DNA of 64,000 nt from Candidatus Rifleibacterium amylolyticum (GTDB lineage: Bacteria > Muiribacteriota > Ozemobacteria > Ozemobacterales > Ozemobacteraceae): positions 434,001-498,000 of the forward strand of contig JAACJG010000003.1 of the NCBI GenBank assembly GCA_009917695.1, given 5' to 3'. A program made the translations under genes and the position numbers. The notes below the pieces were generated by a model. The model was not told the origin of the DNA, did not search any database, and saw nothing but the letters and a program-made list of their open reading frames with translations. Positions 55,066 to 64,000 of this stretch are shown here, piece after piece; positions within the stretch are counted from its first letter, which is position 1; every line of letters starts with the position of its first letter.

Positions 55066-56241
55066 TCAGCCGAAATGTTCGCGGTGCTTCTGGGCTATTG
55101 TTTCAGCCAGCGCGTCGAGTGACGCGAAATCAGCTTCCTTTGGGTAGCCTTTGCACAGGGTGGTGCCGAGCACTTCGACCTTGAGGTTCGGTATCAGTCC
55201 GGAAATCTGTTCGACCGCTTTGGTTCCCCAGCCGTATGAGCCGATGATCGCCGCGTATTTAAGCTTTGGCTTGAGTGCGTTGGCCAGATGCGTGGCGGAA
55301 AATACGGTCGGATGCGGGCCGACATGCACAGTCGGCGTGCCGATGACAATAGTCAGCGCACTGACCAGCGACATCGCCAGTTTCCCGATATCGGTAGTCG
55401 ACAGTTCGAACTTCTGCACTTCGATACCGCGTTTCACCAGCGCGGTGAGCAGAAAATCAGCCATGACTTCGGTGCTGCCGTGCATGCTGATGTAAGGCAG
55501 CACGACAAGGTTGTCGTAGCGGTCAGAAACCCAGTCTTCGTAGTCTCTGATTATCCAGTCGGGCTGGTCGTAAACCGGGCCGTGGCTGGGCGCCACCATG
55601 GCGATGTCGAGTGTTTTGATCTTTTCGATATTCTTCTTCACGAAGGTGCGGAAAGGCATCATGATCTCGGCGAAATAGCGTTTGGCGGCTTCGGCGACAA
55701 ATGGATCATTGCCGGCGAGAAGGCGTGTAGTTGCAATATGTGAGCCAAGAAAATCACAGCTGAAGAGAAGTTTGTCTTCAGGCAGGTAGGTAACCATGGT
55801 TTCCGGCCAGTGAACCCAGGGAGTCATGTAGAATTTAAGGTTACAGTCGCCGAGTGACAGAGTTTCTTCATCGGCAACCGTTTTGATGCGTGCCGGGTCA
55901 ATGAGCAGATGGTCAATCAGCAGGCTTTTGGCTTTTTCAGAGCAGAGCAGTGTACACTCGGGATATTTTTCGAGCAGAACCGGAATCGCGCCGGAATGAT
56001 CCTGTTCAGTGTGCTGCGAGACAATGTAGTCGATGCGCTCGACGCCCTTGAGCTGGTGCAGAAGAATGCTCTGCATCGCCGGATCGACGGCATCGATCAG
56101 AACGGTTTTTTCGCTGCCCTTGATCAGATAAGCATTGTAGCTGGTTCCATCAGGCAAGGGTATCAGCGTGTCAAAAAGGCGCCGGTTCCAGTCGACGGCT
56201 CCCATCCATTGAACTCTATCGGTAAGCTTTCGAGGTTCCAT
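55066..56241 (-). CDS. Flavodiiron protein (A-type flavoprotein, FprA-like)
   Basis: A 391-residue enzyme that reduces oxygen to water or nitric oxide to nitrous oxide. The N-terminal beta-lactamase-like domain has all diiron ligands: His77, Glu79, Asp81, His82 (unlike some members, a full H-x-E-x-D), His144, Asp163 and His220. The flavodoxin domain (about 250-391) holds the FMN loop SMHGSTE and GTPTVHVG. Cytoplasmic oxygen/NO defence. AGGAG precedes the ATG. Ferredoxin lies 106 bases upstream. Confidence 0.95.
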   Translation of the reverse strand: MEPRKLTDRVQWMGAVDWNRRLFDTLIPLPDGTSYNAYLIKGSEKTVLIDAVDPAMQSILLHQLKGVERIDYIVSQHTEQDHSGAIPVLLEKYPECTLLCSEKAKSLLIDHLLIDPARIKTVADEETLSLGDCNLKFYMTPWVHWPETMVTYLPEDKLLFSCDFLGSHIATTRLLAGNDPFVAEAAKRYFAEIMMPFRTFVKKNIEKIKTLDIAMVAPSHGPVYDQPDWIIRDYEDWVSDRYDNLVVLPYISMHGSTEVMADFLLTALVKRGIEVQKFELSTTDIGKLAMSLVSALTIVIGTPTVHVGPHPTVFSATHLANALKPKLKYAAIIGSYGWGTKAVEQISGLIPNLKVEVLGTTLCKGYPKEADFASLDALAETIAQKHREHFG

Positions 56242-56347
56242 GATCTTCTCCTGATCGATAATTTACGGCAGGCTGCGCGCGCCTTCGGTTCACGTCATTT
56301 TAGTCTGCCGGTACCGCAATTGAAATTATAACACAAAGGCTATCCTT

Positions 56348-56533
56348 CTATTCAATCGTAATAGCTGTCACCGGGCATTGATCAGCCGTGTCCCGGCAGG
56401 TTGCTTCTGCTTCATTCGGTACCGTTCCAACCTTTACCACGGCCTTGTCACCTTCCATTCTGAACACTTCAGGGCAAATTTGTTCGCATAAACCGCATCC
56501 AATACAGGTGTCTGCATCAACTTTTGCTTTCAT
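56348..56533 (-). CDS. Ferredoxin, single [4Fe-4S]
   Basis: A 61-residue ferredoxin. Cluster ligands are Cys10, Cys13, Cys16 and Cys53 (followed by Pro). Cys20 and Cys46 remain and could form a disulfide, as in Desulfovibrio-type ferredoxins. Upstream neighbour of the flavodiiron gene on the same strand, thus a plausible electron donor. AAGGAG precedes the ATG, and a candidate promoter lies at 56665-56692. Confidence 0.93.
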   Translation of the reverse strand: MKAKVDADTCIGCGLCEQICPEVFRMEGDKAVVKVGTVPNEAEATCRDTADQCPVTAITIE

Positions 56534-56664
56534 GAGTATCTCCTTTTTGTATTTCTGCTTTCCAGCGTTTAAAGCTCTCTTTAAACAGGTTTCTCAATGA
56601 CTCAACACAACCTTTTCCTGCTCACAAAGTTGCCAGTCTGATTTATTACTTAATCTACCAGTAA

Positions 56665-56692
56665 ATTATAGCTTAGATCCATGGAGAGACAA
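56665..56692 (-). promoter_or_regulatory. Candidate promoter of the ferredoxin/flavodiiron unit
   Basis: On the minus strand TTGTCT (56687-56692) and TATAAT (56665-56670) are 16 bases apart. It lies about 130 bases upstream of the ferredoxin start. The gap 56534-56769 contains no gene. Confidence 0.4.
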
Positions 56693-56769
56693 ATCAGAAA
56701 AGATAATTTCATACACGCTTAAGCTCTGGATCTCATCTTTGAGTGCATGAGTTTTCAATTTCAAGCAAC

Positions 56770-57654
56770 TCAACCAGCCCGCCAGGACTGCTCTTTGAAG
56801 AGGGGGTGACTGTTGATTGCGAAGGGTTGCTCGATGTGAGTTATCAGACCGTGGGTTTCCAGGACAGACAGCAGGGGATCGGGGTGTAGCTCGATTTGTG
56901 GGAAATCGTTTTCCAGCTGTTCTTCGGTGCGGGGTCCGCTTTGCTGTCGCAGGTGAGTTACCAGGCATAAGGCGAAGTCGGGGGCCTGCCGGTTAATAAA
57001 CTGGTGGAAAAACTCTAGAGATTCAAGACTTGCGACTGCTTGTAAAATTTTATCTTCATTTAAAATTTTCATTTGTTGCACCTGATTTACCGGGTCACGA
57101 CGCGGCAGTCTGCCGTTGCGAAAAATCAGGGCGCGACAGTAATAACTCAACGCCTGGCAGAAAGAATCTCTGGCGTCAAATTCCCGTTTGAAATGATAAT
57201 GCTTACGGGCATGATATAGATGATAAAGCGCCGCCGAATAAGCTTCAAGAACGCGCAGGGATCGATCAGGTTCAGAAATGCTACAGACTTCCGCGACTCT
57301 ATTTTCCAGTGTCTGATCATGACAGAACAAAAAACGACCCGAAGACAAAGCGGTGTGAAACGGACGTCCGACCAGGCCGTCAATCTTCTTCAGAAAAGAT
57401 GCGCTGGTAAAAGACTGAACATGCACGTTGAACCGGCCATGCTTCAGCATTGTGCATTCAAGATAATCCTCGGAATCACCATCTAGAACGAAAAATAAGT
57501 CGATGTCAGAATATTCCCAGAAATCGCCGCTGACACTGCTGCCAAAAACGAAAAGCGCCAGAGATTTTTCAACCGCCAAAAAAACCTGCCCGATCTCGGC
57601 AAACGCCAATGACAAATCATCCGGCAACTTATGACAATCTTGTACCCCGGCCAT
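56770..57654 (-). CDS. Nucleotidyltransferase with HEPN-like C-terminal domain
   Basis: A 294-residue protein. The N-terminal part has the minimal nucleotidyltransferase motif FGSSVSG (about 37-43) and the metal acids Asp50 and Asp52 in EYSDIDLFF. The middle (about 130-200) is helical and HEPN-like, with HLYHARKHYHFKREFDARDSF. In many genomes these two domains are separate genes forming a toxin-antitoxin pair; here they are fused. Function unknown; may modify tRNA or act as a self-contained defence unit. GAGG precedes the ATG. Confidence 0.8.
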   Translation of the reverse strand: MAGVQDCHKLPDDLSLAFAEIGQVFLAVEKSLALFVFGSSVSGDFWEYSDIDLFFVLDGDSEDYLECTMLKHGRFNVHVQSFTSASFLKKIDGLVGRPFHTALSSGRFLFCHDQTLENRVAEVCSISEPDRSLRVLEAYSAALYHLYHARKHYHFKREFDARDSFCQALSYYCRALIFRNGRLPRRDPVNQVQQMKILNEDKILQAVASLESLEFFHQFINRQAPDFALCLVTHLRQQSGPRTEEQLENDFPQIELHPDPLLSVLETHGLITHIEQPFAINSHPLFKEQSWRAG

Positions 57655-57716
57655 TTTTACCTCACGCTTTCAATTTTTTTCAACATTCTGCTCACGCTGC
57701 CAGAGAATGCTGGGGC

Positions 57717-58244
57717 TTAGCTCTTTTTCAGGAAATAGACTTTGAACAGTTCGCTCTCGACCTGATTTATCCAGTGGTCGAAGCCGAGGCTGGCGGCTTT
57801 GTCGATGAGCGGCGCCGGTATGAATGGCGCGATCACCTCGTAAATGCTGCCGGTTGCGATACCGTTAAGATCTGCTATCACCTGATTAACCGGCTGCTCA
57901 CCGGCTTCGAGCATCGGCCTGATATCGACCGTTTTGCTGACTTTGCCCGGTTCGAACCAGGCCGGCTTTTCGACCGAATAGTGACTGGCATCGCCGGCGA
58001 TGTGCATGGCATCCTGTCCGACCTGCTGGCGCAGAACCTTGATCAGTTCTTCGATTTTGACATTGCCGACGGTTGCCGCCTGCTGCAACGATGCAATTCG
58101 GGCCACGGTTTTTCGCAGAATGGGATTTTTCAATTTTTCAAAAGCAGGAACAAAGCCGATCAGCACATCTTCAAGCTGTGGATAAGCTTCGATCAGTTCG
58201 AGAACTTTGGTTTTGGGGCTTATGATCAATTTGTGTTCCGGCAT
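57717..58244 (-). CDS. DUF1858/DUF2249 domain protein
   Basis: A 175-residue protein. N-terminal DUF1858 (about 1-75, with SPKTKVLELIEAYPQLEDVL) and C-terminal DUF2249-like domain (about 95-175, TVDIRPMLEAGEQPVNQV). Such proteins are often found with hemerythrin/PAS genes and are suspected of a role in redox or nitric-oxide response. The ATG at 58244 lies four bases after the stop of the DUF438 gene, so the two are one operon. Confidence 0.85.
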   Translation of the reverse strand: MPEHKLIISPKTKVLELIEAYPQLEDVLIGFVPAFEKLKNPILRKTVARIASLQQAATVGNVKIEELIKVLRQQVGQDAMHIAGDASHYSVEKPAWFEPGKVSKTVDIRPMLEAGEQPVNQVIADLNGIATGSIYEVIAPFIPAPLIDKAASLGFDHWINQVESELFKVYFLKKS

Positions 58245-58248
58245 GGCG

Positions 58249-59505
58249 TTACTCTTTATAAGACAGAATTCTCTGTTCGCCTTCGAGATCGCGATAGGGC
58301 TGGACGTTGTGCGATACTTCGAGAGTGCCCAGGTATTCGCCCTTTTCATTGCGCAGAGCGAAATATTCGATGTGAATCATTTTGCCGCCCATGTTGATCC
58401 AGAAAGGGGCCCGCGACTTTCTGCCGCTGCGAAAATCGTCGATGATTTTATCGACGATATGAGCGCTGGCCGGCGGATGGCAAAGGCGCACATCGCGGTT
58501 GAGAATTGCCCGGTTTCGCTGGAAAATGCGTTCTTTGGCCTGGGAAAAGTATTTGACCTTATCGTTTCTGTCGACAAAAGTCATATCGACAGGCAGGCTG
58601 TTGAGAATGGCCAGCAGCTCTTCGACCGAGAAACTGCCAGATGGCAGCTGAATGTTGCCGCCGCTTTTATTCATTTCTGCCAGAGTGTCGTCTGGTGCTC
58701 CTGCCGGTTTCCAGCTTTGCGGCGGGTCGTAGAGGCAGAAGCCGATTTCGAGCGACTGGCGGTCAATTTCATACCAGTCGTCATCAGAAAGCTTGTCGAG
58801 AGACATTGGCAGAAGAATTTCTTCTTCTTTCGTGGTCATATCGACAACTCCGTTTACTGCCGGAACCAGCACTATTTCTGCTGAGGCGAGCAGTTCTTCG
58901 GCGGCAATTCCATCGGTTTTCAGCAGCTCGATCGCGCCTTTGATCTGGCCTCTGATTTCGTCGTGCTTGCCCCACATGACCTTCGGCGGGCCTGAAATGC
59001 CGAACTTTTCGAGATATGGAAACAGAAGATATTCTTTTCTGAGATAGTGTTTGTCAACATCGTAAAGATTGTTGAAAAAGCCGCGCAGCTTCAAAATATT
59101 CTGATCGAGATTTTTGTCGCCACTGTTTTTAATCTCTTCGAGCAACTGGCGGATACTGGCGGTCAGCTTTTTTAGTTCGCCATTCTCTTTGAGCATGACG
59201 TCGACCGGGTGCCCGGCCGGAATTTTTCGTGCTTTTGACAGGTCGATGTTACCATGCAGCACCGCCGAATGGGCATCGCACAGCTTGAGAATTTCGGTTT
59301 CGGCCAGGCCTTCTTTAATCAACTCCTGCTCAACTTCAACAACTTCCTCATAAGGCACATTGCTCAGGCTTTTGAGTAATTCTTCGCGAACGCTTTCCTG
59401 TGACTGGCCGTCGTGAAGCTTTAAAATCAGCTCTTTCAGCTTTTTCTTGCGGTTTTCAGAATTGTTGATCAGCTCGCTCACTTCGTTTCTCCATTCATTT
59501 GTCAT
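58249..59505 (-). CDS. DUF438/hemerythrin/PAS sensor-like protein
   Basis: A 418-residue soluble protein. N-terminal DUF438 domain (about 1-65), then a hemerythrin-like HHE domain (about 75-215; His, Glu-rich, e.g. DKHYLRKE and GKHDEIRG), and a C-terminal PAS domain (about 295-410). Hemerythrin domains bind a diiron or mixed-metal centre and sense oxygen, NO or iron. No enzymatic output domain, so it may interact with the downstream DUF1858 protein. ATG chosen at 59505; the longer frame has no ribosome site and opens into non-coding DNA. Confidence 0.85.
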   Translation of the reverse strand: MTNEWRNEVSELINNSENRKKKLKELILKLHDGQSQESVREELLKSLSNVPYEEVVEVEQELIKEGLAETEILKLCDAHSAVLHGNIDLSKARKIPAGHPVDVMLKENGELKKLTASIRQLLEEIKNSGDKNLDQNILKLRGFFNNLYDVDKHYLRKEYLLFPYLEKFGISGPPKVMWGKHDEIRGQIKGAIELLKTDGIAAEELLASAEIVLVPAVNGVVDMTTKEEEILLPMSLDKLSDDDWYEIDRQSLEIGFCLYDPPQSWKPAGAPDDTLAEMNKSGGNIQLPSGSFSVEELLAILNSLPVDMTFVDRNDKVKYFSQAKERIFQRNRAILNRDVRLCHPPASAHIVDKIIDDFRSGRKSRAPFWINMGGKMIHIEYFALRNEKGEYLGTLEVSHNVQPYRDLEGEQRILSYKE

Positions 59506-59535
59506 CTTCAGACTGTACCGAAATATTATCATATC

Positions 59536-59568
59536 TTTCAGTGCAGGTGTTTGTTGTATGATTATGTT
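59536..59568 (+). promoter_or_regulatory. Conserved upstream element with -10-like TATGAT (possible leaderless start)
   Basis: 33 bases before the ATG of the propeller gene differ at only three places from 62481-62513, before its paralogue. TATGAT begins exactly 12 bases before ATG in both. If it is the -10, transcription would begin at the ATG. No ribosome binding site is seen in either. No good -35 hexamer. Confidence 0.4.
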
Positions 59569-62415
59569 ATGAAGAAACCAGCGATCGGAGTTTACGTTGT
59601 CGTGATTTGTGCGATGCTCTTCATCGCAGCAGGCCTGCAGGCCGGGCAGACCTGGATGACCTGGAACACGCGTGCCGGGCTTCCCAGCAATAACCTCAGC
59701 TGCCTTGCCATCAACAAAGGCGTGATGGCGGTTGGCAGCGACCAGGGTATCGGGCTTTATCTCGAGAATTACTTCGGCTGGTTCAATCTCGCGAACTATC
59801 ATGAGAAGTTGGCCGGTCTCGCAGTGCGCGCGCTCGATTTTGACGATCACGACACACTATGGGCCGCGACCCCGGCGGGTTTGTTCGCGATCGAGCTGGC
59901 AGGGTTTCCTGAAAGTGAACTGCAGATTAAACGTTACGACCATGAGCACGGGCTTTCGACGATAGACGTCGAGGCCGTGCAGGTTGTCAATAACAAGATC
60001 TACGTAGGCTGCTATGGTGGCTGGCTGTTTTCTTCGGAGATTGCGCCGGGCAGCAATATTAGCAGTTTTCTGCCGGTGAATCGTGCGGCATTCGGCGACG
60101 TAAACAAATTTATGTCGGTTGGAATCACTGCGCTGGCCATGGATTACCCGGATGGCGGCATCTATTCAACCAAGGGAAAAGGCCTGCTGCGTGCTGCAGA
60201 TGGCAGCAATCTGGTTGGCGAAGACGAGCTTTTTTCTGACTGGGTCAATGATTTCTGGGCGTTCGAAGATGGAACAGCCAATCGCATTATCGCGGTGACT
60301 CAGAACCAGATGAATCTTATTTCGAATAACCGGCCGGTCGGTCGTTGCTCGCTGCCGGTAGAGGACTGCTGGATCAGCAGCGTAACTACCGCGCCCGATG
60401 AATATAGCGACGAATACAAGCCGAAGAAGCCAAAGGGTTACGAGCATCTCGAAGCCTTTATCGGCAAACGCACCCTGTTCGTCGCGACACGTGGCCAGGG
60501 TTTGTGGATATTCGACGATGGCCGCTGGAACAATCTGACTACGCGCGACAGTCCGCTGCCATCTGATAACATCAACAAAATCTACTACCTGGCGGGCCCC
60601 AAAAAAATCGCGATTCTCTCAGAAGGCGGGCTGACCATGATGGGAGTGACTGAATACGACCAGTTCGACATATTCAAGGCCAGTGGCTCTTATCCATACT
60701 GGGCCAAGACTTTCTGGCCATTCATGCAGAGCTGGGGGCCTTATGTCTATGGCTACCCATCGCAAAAGTCGTATCCGATCGAGCCTTTTATCGCCTATGG
60801 AAAAATGCTGCGTGGCAAAGACATCTGGATTGCGCACGAACGCGGCCTTTCGCGTTTTATTTTCCCGTCTTCGCCCTTTATGGGAGCCATGCAGTATCGT
60901 TTTCATCTTGCCGGCCGTTTTGATGCTAAAGACAATGATCCGGCCCGGAATCTGGCAATAGAAGACGACAGCACGGTTTTTGACCGGCCGCCGCTGGCCC
61001 CCGGAGAAGAGCTCTGGCACCATTACTGCAAGGAACAGCCGACTGATTTCTGTCTGGCGCCGATTTCGCAGATCTATGTTTCAGAAGATATGAAAACCAT
61101 TGTCGGCCCGGGAGAATACGTGATGATCGAAGCTACGTCAGTTGATGAGGTGAGCGACGAAGATATCCGGGCTGCTTTTGCAGAATACCGAAGGCAGCAT
61201 CCTGAGCTGGGCGAAGCCGGCGAACCGGGATCCGACACAAATGCAGATCATCTCGATGATGTTTCTGGTGGCTCGGATGACGATAATGAAAGCCTTGAGA
61301 CAGGCGAGTCAGAGGCTGATGTGCATGAAGATGCAGGCGCTGGCACGACGCCAGGGCAAGAGCCGCAGCCCCGATTATGCCGGGCTCTCATAAGAGTTGG
61401 CGACGAAATTTACAATTCTGGTGATGGTTTGCGGGTACGTTCGGTCGCTTCGTTAATGCGCGAGTGCCCTCTGCATCCGATTCCTTCGGTTGCTATAAAT
61501 GATTTTGTGCTCGATCTTTCCGATCGTGTCTGGATGATATACGACGACAACAGGCTGGCCTGTCTCGACAGCCGGCCCGGTGAAACAGTTCCTGACCCGG
61601 CTAACGACGACTGGTATGAATTTCCTTCCGAGATGCTGCCCTGGGAAAAGTACGACGACCTGCTTTGCGTGCAGCGAATAGGCGCTGCCCTGTATGTAAG
61701 CACTGAAAAGAGCGGCGTGTATTATCTGCCGACCGCGCACACGGCAGTGCTCAAAGACCTGCGTTCGTCTGACTGGCTGCGCATTCAGTTTCCTCAAGCC
61801 ACTTTTGAAAATGATCTGTTCAAAAACATCATCGCCGTAGAATACTGGAAAACAGAGGCCGGGCCTGTAGCAGCGCTTCTCTCGAAGAGAGGGCTGGCAA
61901 CTTTCGATGGCAGCAGACTCGACTTCATAGATGTGCCTGAGCGCAATTATACCTGCATGGTGCAGGATCGCCATCACAACCTCTGGCTTGGGTCGTTGCA
62001 GGGGTTGTCGTATCTGACGCCCACAGGTAAACTCAAGGATATTCACGGTAAGGCTAATTTCTTCAATTCTGAAAAGGTGATCAGCATGGCTGCTGCGCCT
62101 GATGACGCCAAATACCCCTATGTCATCGCCGTTGCGGTCGATGAGTTTGCGCAAACCCGCAAAGGTTCGCGTAAGGTTTATGGCTCGTCAGATCCGCCGC
62201 CATCGCTGGTTCGCGGCCGATTCGGTCATTACAGTCTTAAAGTTCTCAATGCTCAGGTCGACAGTTCGCAAATTATGCTCTACGATGGTAAAAAGTGGGA
62301 ACCGATGTTCAGACCCGGCGTTCGCGCAATGATGTTCGATCAGGAATTTTTGTGGATATCGACTTCGTGCCGGGTTGTGCGCCTTTATATTCCGGTAGTT
62401 GTGCAGTCTTACTGA
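59569..62415 (+). CDS. Large exported propeller-like protein, tandem copy 1
   Basis: A 948-residue protein with a signal peptide (about 1-27, ending LQAG). Repeated blades of about 40-50 residues with TWMTWNTRAGLPSNN and GVMAVGSDQGIGLY resemble the two-component-regulator propeller repeats. An acidic, low-complexity stretch lies around 534-604. A final domain starts near 780. No kinase or effector domain follows, so it is not a hybrid sensor. Probably periplasmic or surface ligand-binding protein. The TTG/ATG alternatives upstream are not used; the ATG at 59569 aligns with copy 2. Confidence 0.8.
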   Translation: MKKPAIGVYVVVICAMLFIAAGLQAGQTWMTWNTRAGLPSNNLSCLAINKGVMAVGSDQGIGLYLENYFGWFNLANYHEKLAGLAVRALDFDDHDTLWAATPAGLFAIELAGFPESELQIKRYDHEHGLSTIDVEAVQVVNNKIYVGCYGGWLFSSEIAPGSNISSFLPVNRAAFGDVNKFMSVGITALAMDYPDGGIYSTKGKGLLRAADGSNLVGEDELFSDWVNDFWAFEDGTANRIIAVTQNQMNLISNNRPVGRCSLPVEDCWISSVTTAPDEYSDEYKPKKPKGYEHLEAFIGKRTLFVATRGQGLWIFDDGRWNNLTTRDSPLPSDNINKIYYLAGPKKIAILSEGGLTMMGVTEYDQFDIFKASGSYPYWAKTFWPFMQSWGPYVYGYPSQKSYPIEPFIAYGKMLRGKDIWIAHERGLSRFIFPSSPFMGAMQYRFHLAGRFDAKDNDPARNLAIEDDSTVFDRPPLAPGEELWHHYCKEQPTDFCLAPISQIYVSEDMKTIVGPGEYVMIEATSVDEVSDEDIRAAFAEYRRQHPELGEAGEPGSDTNADHLDDVSGGSDDDNESLETGESEADVHEDAGAGTTPGQEPQPRLCRALIRVGDEIYNSGDGLRVRSVASLMRECPLHPIPSVAINDFVLDLSDRVWMIYDDNRLACLDSRPGETVPDPANDDWYEFPSEMLPWEKYDDLLCVQRIGAALYVSTEKSGVYYLPTAHTAVLKDLRSSDWLRIQFPQATFENDLFKNIIAVEYWKTEAGPVAALLSKRGLATFDGSRLDFIDVPERNYTCMVQDRHHNLWLGSLQGLSYLTPTGKLKDIHGKANFFNSEKVISMAAAPDDAKYPYVIAVAVDEFAQTRKGSRKVYGSSDPPPSLVRGRFGHYSLKVLNAQVDSSQIMLYDGKKWEPMFRPGVRAMMFDQEFLWISTSCRVVRLYIPVVVQSY

Positions 62416-62480
62416 CTCCATCGAAACCCATATTCTAAAAGCATTTCACGTAATGGAGATGCAAAATTGTGTAAGTGATA

Positions 62481-62513
62481 TTTCAGTTCAGATGTTTGTT
62501 GTATGATTATGGT
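62481..62513 (+). promoter_or_regulatory. Conserved upstream element of tandem copy 2
   Basis: Near-identical to 59536-59568; TATGAT at 62502-62507 is again 12 bases before ATG. Supports a duplicated promoter-like unit. Confidence 0.4.
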
Positions 62514-64000
62514 ATGAAGAAACCAGCGATCATAATTTGCAATGTTGTAATTTTTGCCATGCTGCTTTTTGCAGCGAGAGTTTATGCCGCCGGGCAGACC
62601 TGGATGACCTGGAACATCCGTTCCGGGCTTCCCAGCAATAATCTCAGCTGTCTGGCCATCAACAAAGGCATGATGGCGGTTGGCAGCGATCAGGGGATCG
62701 GACTTTACCTCGAAAATTACACCGGCTGGTTCAGTCTCGCAAACTATCATGAGCAGCTGGCCGGCCTCGCCGTGCGTTCGCTCGATTTCGACGACTACAA
62801 CACGCTATGGGCTGCCACGCCGTCGGGACTGTTCGCGATCGATCTTGAGCATTTTCCCGACAGCACGCCCCGGCTCAGGCGTTACGACCATGAACACGGC
62901 CTCTCGACGATAGACGTCGAAGTCGTGCAGGTTGTCGATAACAAGATCTACGTTGGCTGTTATGGCGGCTGGCTGTTCTCTTCGGCGATTTCGCCGGGCA
63001 GCAGCATTTCGAGCTTCGTTCCGGTTAATCGGGCGGCTGTCGAAGATCTCAACAAATTTATGTCGGTCGGTATCACCGCGCTGGCAATGGATTATCCTGA
63101 GGGCGGCATTTATTCGACCAAGGGAAAAGGCCTGCTGCGAGCTGCAGATGGCAGTAATCTGGTTGGCGAGGACGAGCTTTTTTCTGACTGGGTCAACGAT
63201 TTCTGGTTGTTTGAAGAGGGCAACGCCAATCGTATCATCGCGGTGACGCAGAATCAGATGAATCTCATTTCGAACAACCGTTCGGTCGGGCGCTGCTCGC
63301 TGCCGGCCGAAGACTGCTGGATCAGCTGTGTTACCACGGCTCCCGATGAGGAGCGCGACGAATATAAGCGCGAGAAGCCCAAGGGCTATCTTCATCTCGA
63401 AACTTTTATCGGCAAGCGAACTCTAATTGCCGGCACACGCGGTCAGGGCCTGTGGCTGTTTGACGATGGCCGCTGGAGCAATCTCACCATGCGCGACAGC
63501 CCGTTGCCATCAGACAATATCAACAAGGTTTACTATCTGCCCGGTCCGAAAAAGATTGCGATTCTCTCTGATGGCGGCCTTACCATGCTTGGTATCACCG
63601 AAGAGACGCAATTCGATCTTTTTCAGGTGCGCGGCTCAGACCCTTACTGGGCCAAGACTTTCTGGCCGTTTATGCAGAGCTGGGGCCCTTATGTTTACGG
63701 TTACCCGTCGCAGAAAAGCTACCCGATCGAGCCGTTCATCGCTTATGGCAAAATGTTGCGCGGCAAGGATATCTGGATCTCACACGACCGTGGAATTTCG
63801 CGGTTTGTCTTTCCGTCGGCACCGTTCATGGGCGTCATGCAGTATCGTTTTCATCTGGCCGGGCGTTTTGAAAGCAAAGAAAACGATCCGAGTAAAGATA
63901 TGACAATCGAAGACAACAGCACGACCGGTGACCGGCCGCCGATTCTGGCGGGTGAAGAACTCTGGCATCATTACTGCAAGGAGCAGCCCACCGATTACTG
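62514..64000 (+). CDS. Large exported propeller-like protein, tandem copy 2, 3' end outside window
   Basis: 495 complete codons of an open frame that runs off the end of the window. It begins with the same MKKPAI and a signal peptide, followed by the same TWMTWN(I/T)R(S/A)GLPSNN and propeller blades, closely matching copy 1. It arose by tandem duplication with the upstream element. The full length and the acidic insert cannot be judged from the window. Confidence 0.85.
   Translation, partial: MKKPAIIICNVVIFAMLLFAARVYAAGQTWMTWNIRSGLPSNNLSCLAINKGMMAVGSDQGIGLYLENYTGWFSLANYHEQLAGLAVRSLDFDDYNTLWAATPSGLFAIDLEHFPDSTPRLRRYDHEHGLSTIDVEVVQVVDNKIYVGCYGGWLFSSAISPGSSISSFVPVNRAAVEDLNKFMSVGITALAMDYPEGGIYSTKGKGLLRAADGSNLVGEDELFSDWVNDFWLFEEGNANRIIAVTQNQMNLISNNRSVGRCSLPAEDCWISCVTTAPDEERDEYKREKPKGYLHLETFIGKRTLIAGTRGQGLWLFDDGRWSNLTMRDSPLPSDNINKVYYLPGPKKIAILSDGGLTMLGITEETQFDLFQVRGSDPYWAKTFWPFMQSWGPYVYGYPSQKSYPIEPFIAYGKMLRGKDIWISHDRGISRFVFPSAPFMGVMQYRFHLAGRFESKENDPSKDMTIEDNSTTGDRPPILAGEELWHHYCKEQPTDY

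Overview
This 64 kb window is dense bacterial DNA with about 55 genes and no rRNA, tRNA, CRISPR array or insertion-sequence transposase that I could recognise. Signal peptides, one clear lipobox, periplasmic-type M16 peptidases and many exported or membrane-sensor proteins suggest a diderm bacterium. A flavodiiron protein, a ferredoxin, a hemerythrin/PAS protein, five B12-binding radical SAM proteins and nickel-pincer cofactor genes suggest an anaerobic or oxygen-wary life. The mixture recalls poorly cultured phyla such as Candidatus Riflebacteria, but that is only an impression; I cannot place it from sequence alone.

Layout. 1-3528 (-): a membrane flippase-like protein, larB and larC, then the start of murD. 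3772-6252 (-): a large exported protein of unknown function. 6373-12906 (+): two long membrane-bound class III cyclases in tandem, then a DMT transporter. 13175-19043: exported proteins, a VWA protein, a nitroreductase and a SagB-like lipoprotein. 19202-26491 (+): a GNAT and a cluster of four B12-binding radical SAM proteins with a long GNAT-like acyltransferase in the middle. 28271-30699 (+): a GNAT-like gene translationally coupled to a GH3-family acyl-adenylating enzyme. 30702-35963 (-): nadA-nadC-nadB, a small unknown gene and hflX. 36518-44870: a hydrolase, an RND/MMPL exporter, a fifth radical SAM gene, DUF3124, HAD and holin-like genes. 44867-50804 (-): a 49-residue membrane peptide, an inactive/active M16 peptidase pair, cysteine synthase and a WG-repeat protein. 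51068-55017: a PLP-fold/GNAT fusion, an unknown gene and a TerB/zinc-ribbon membrane protein. 55066-59505 (-): flavodiiron protein, ferredoxin, nucleotidyltransferase and a DUF438/DUF1858 pair. 59569-64000 (+): two tandem paralogous exported propeller-like proteins, the second cut by the window end.

How genes may work together. The NAD pathway (nadABC) makes nicotinate mononucleotide, which leads to NaAD, the substrate of LarB; LarC then inserts nickel. The strongest new signal is the tandem cyclase pair. The first protein has lost a metal-binding aspartate but keeps the transition-state Asn and Arg. The second has both aspartates but has lost Asn and Arg. Together they could rebuild exactly one active site, as the mammalian C1/C2 domains do, so they look like an obligate heterodimeric two-gene adenylyl cyclase. 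The second most interesting system is the radical SAM/acyltransferase cluster with the nearby GNAT-GH3 pair, possibly a small-molecule or lipid-modifying pathway of unknown product. Three families of short structured extragenic repeats and a GATTAC microsatellite sit between genes.
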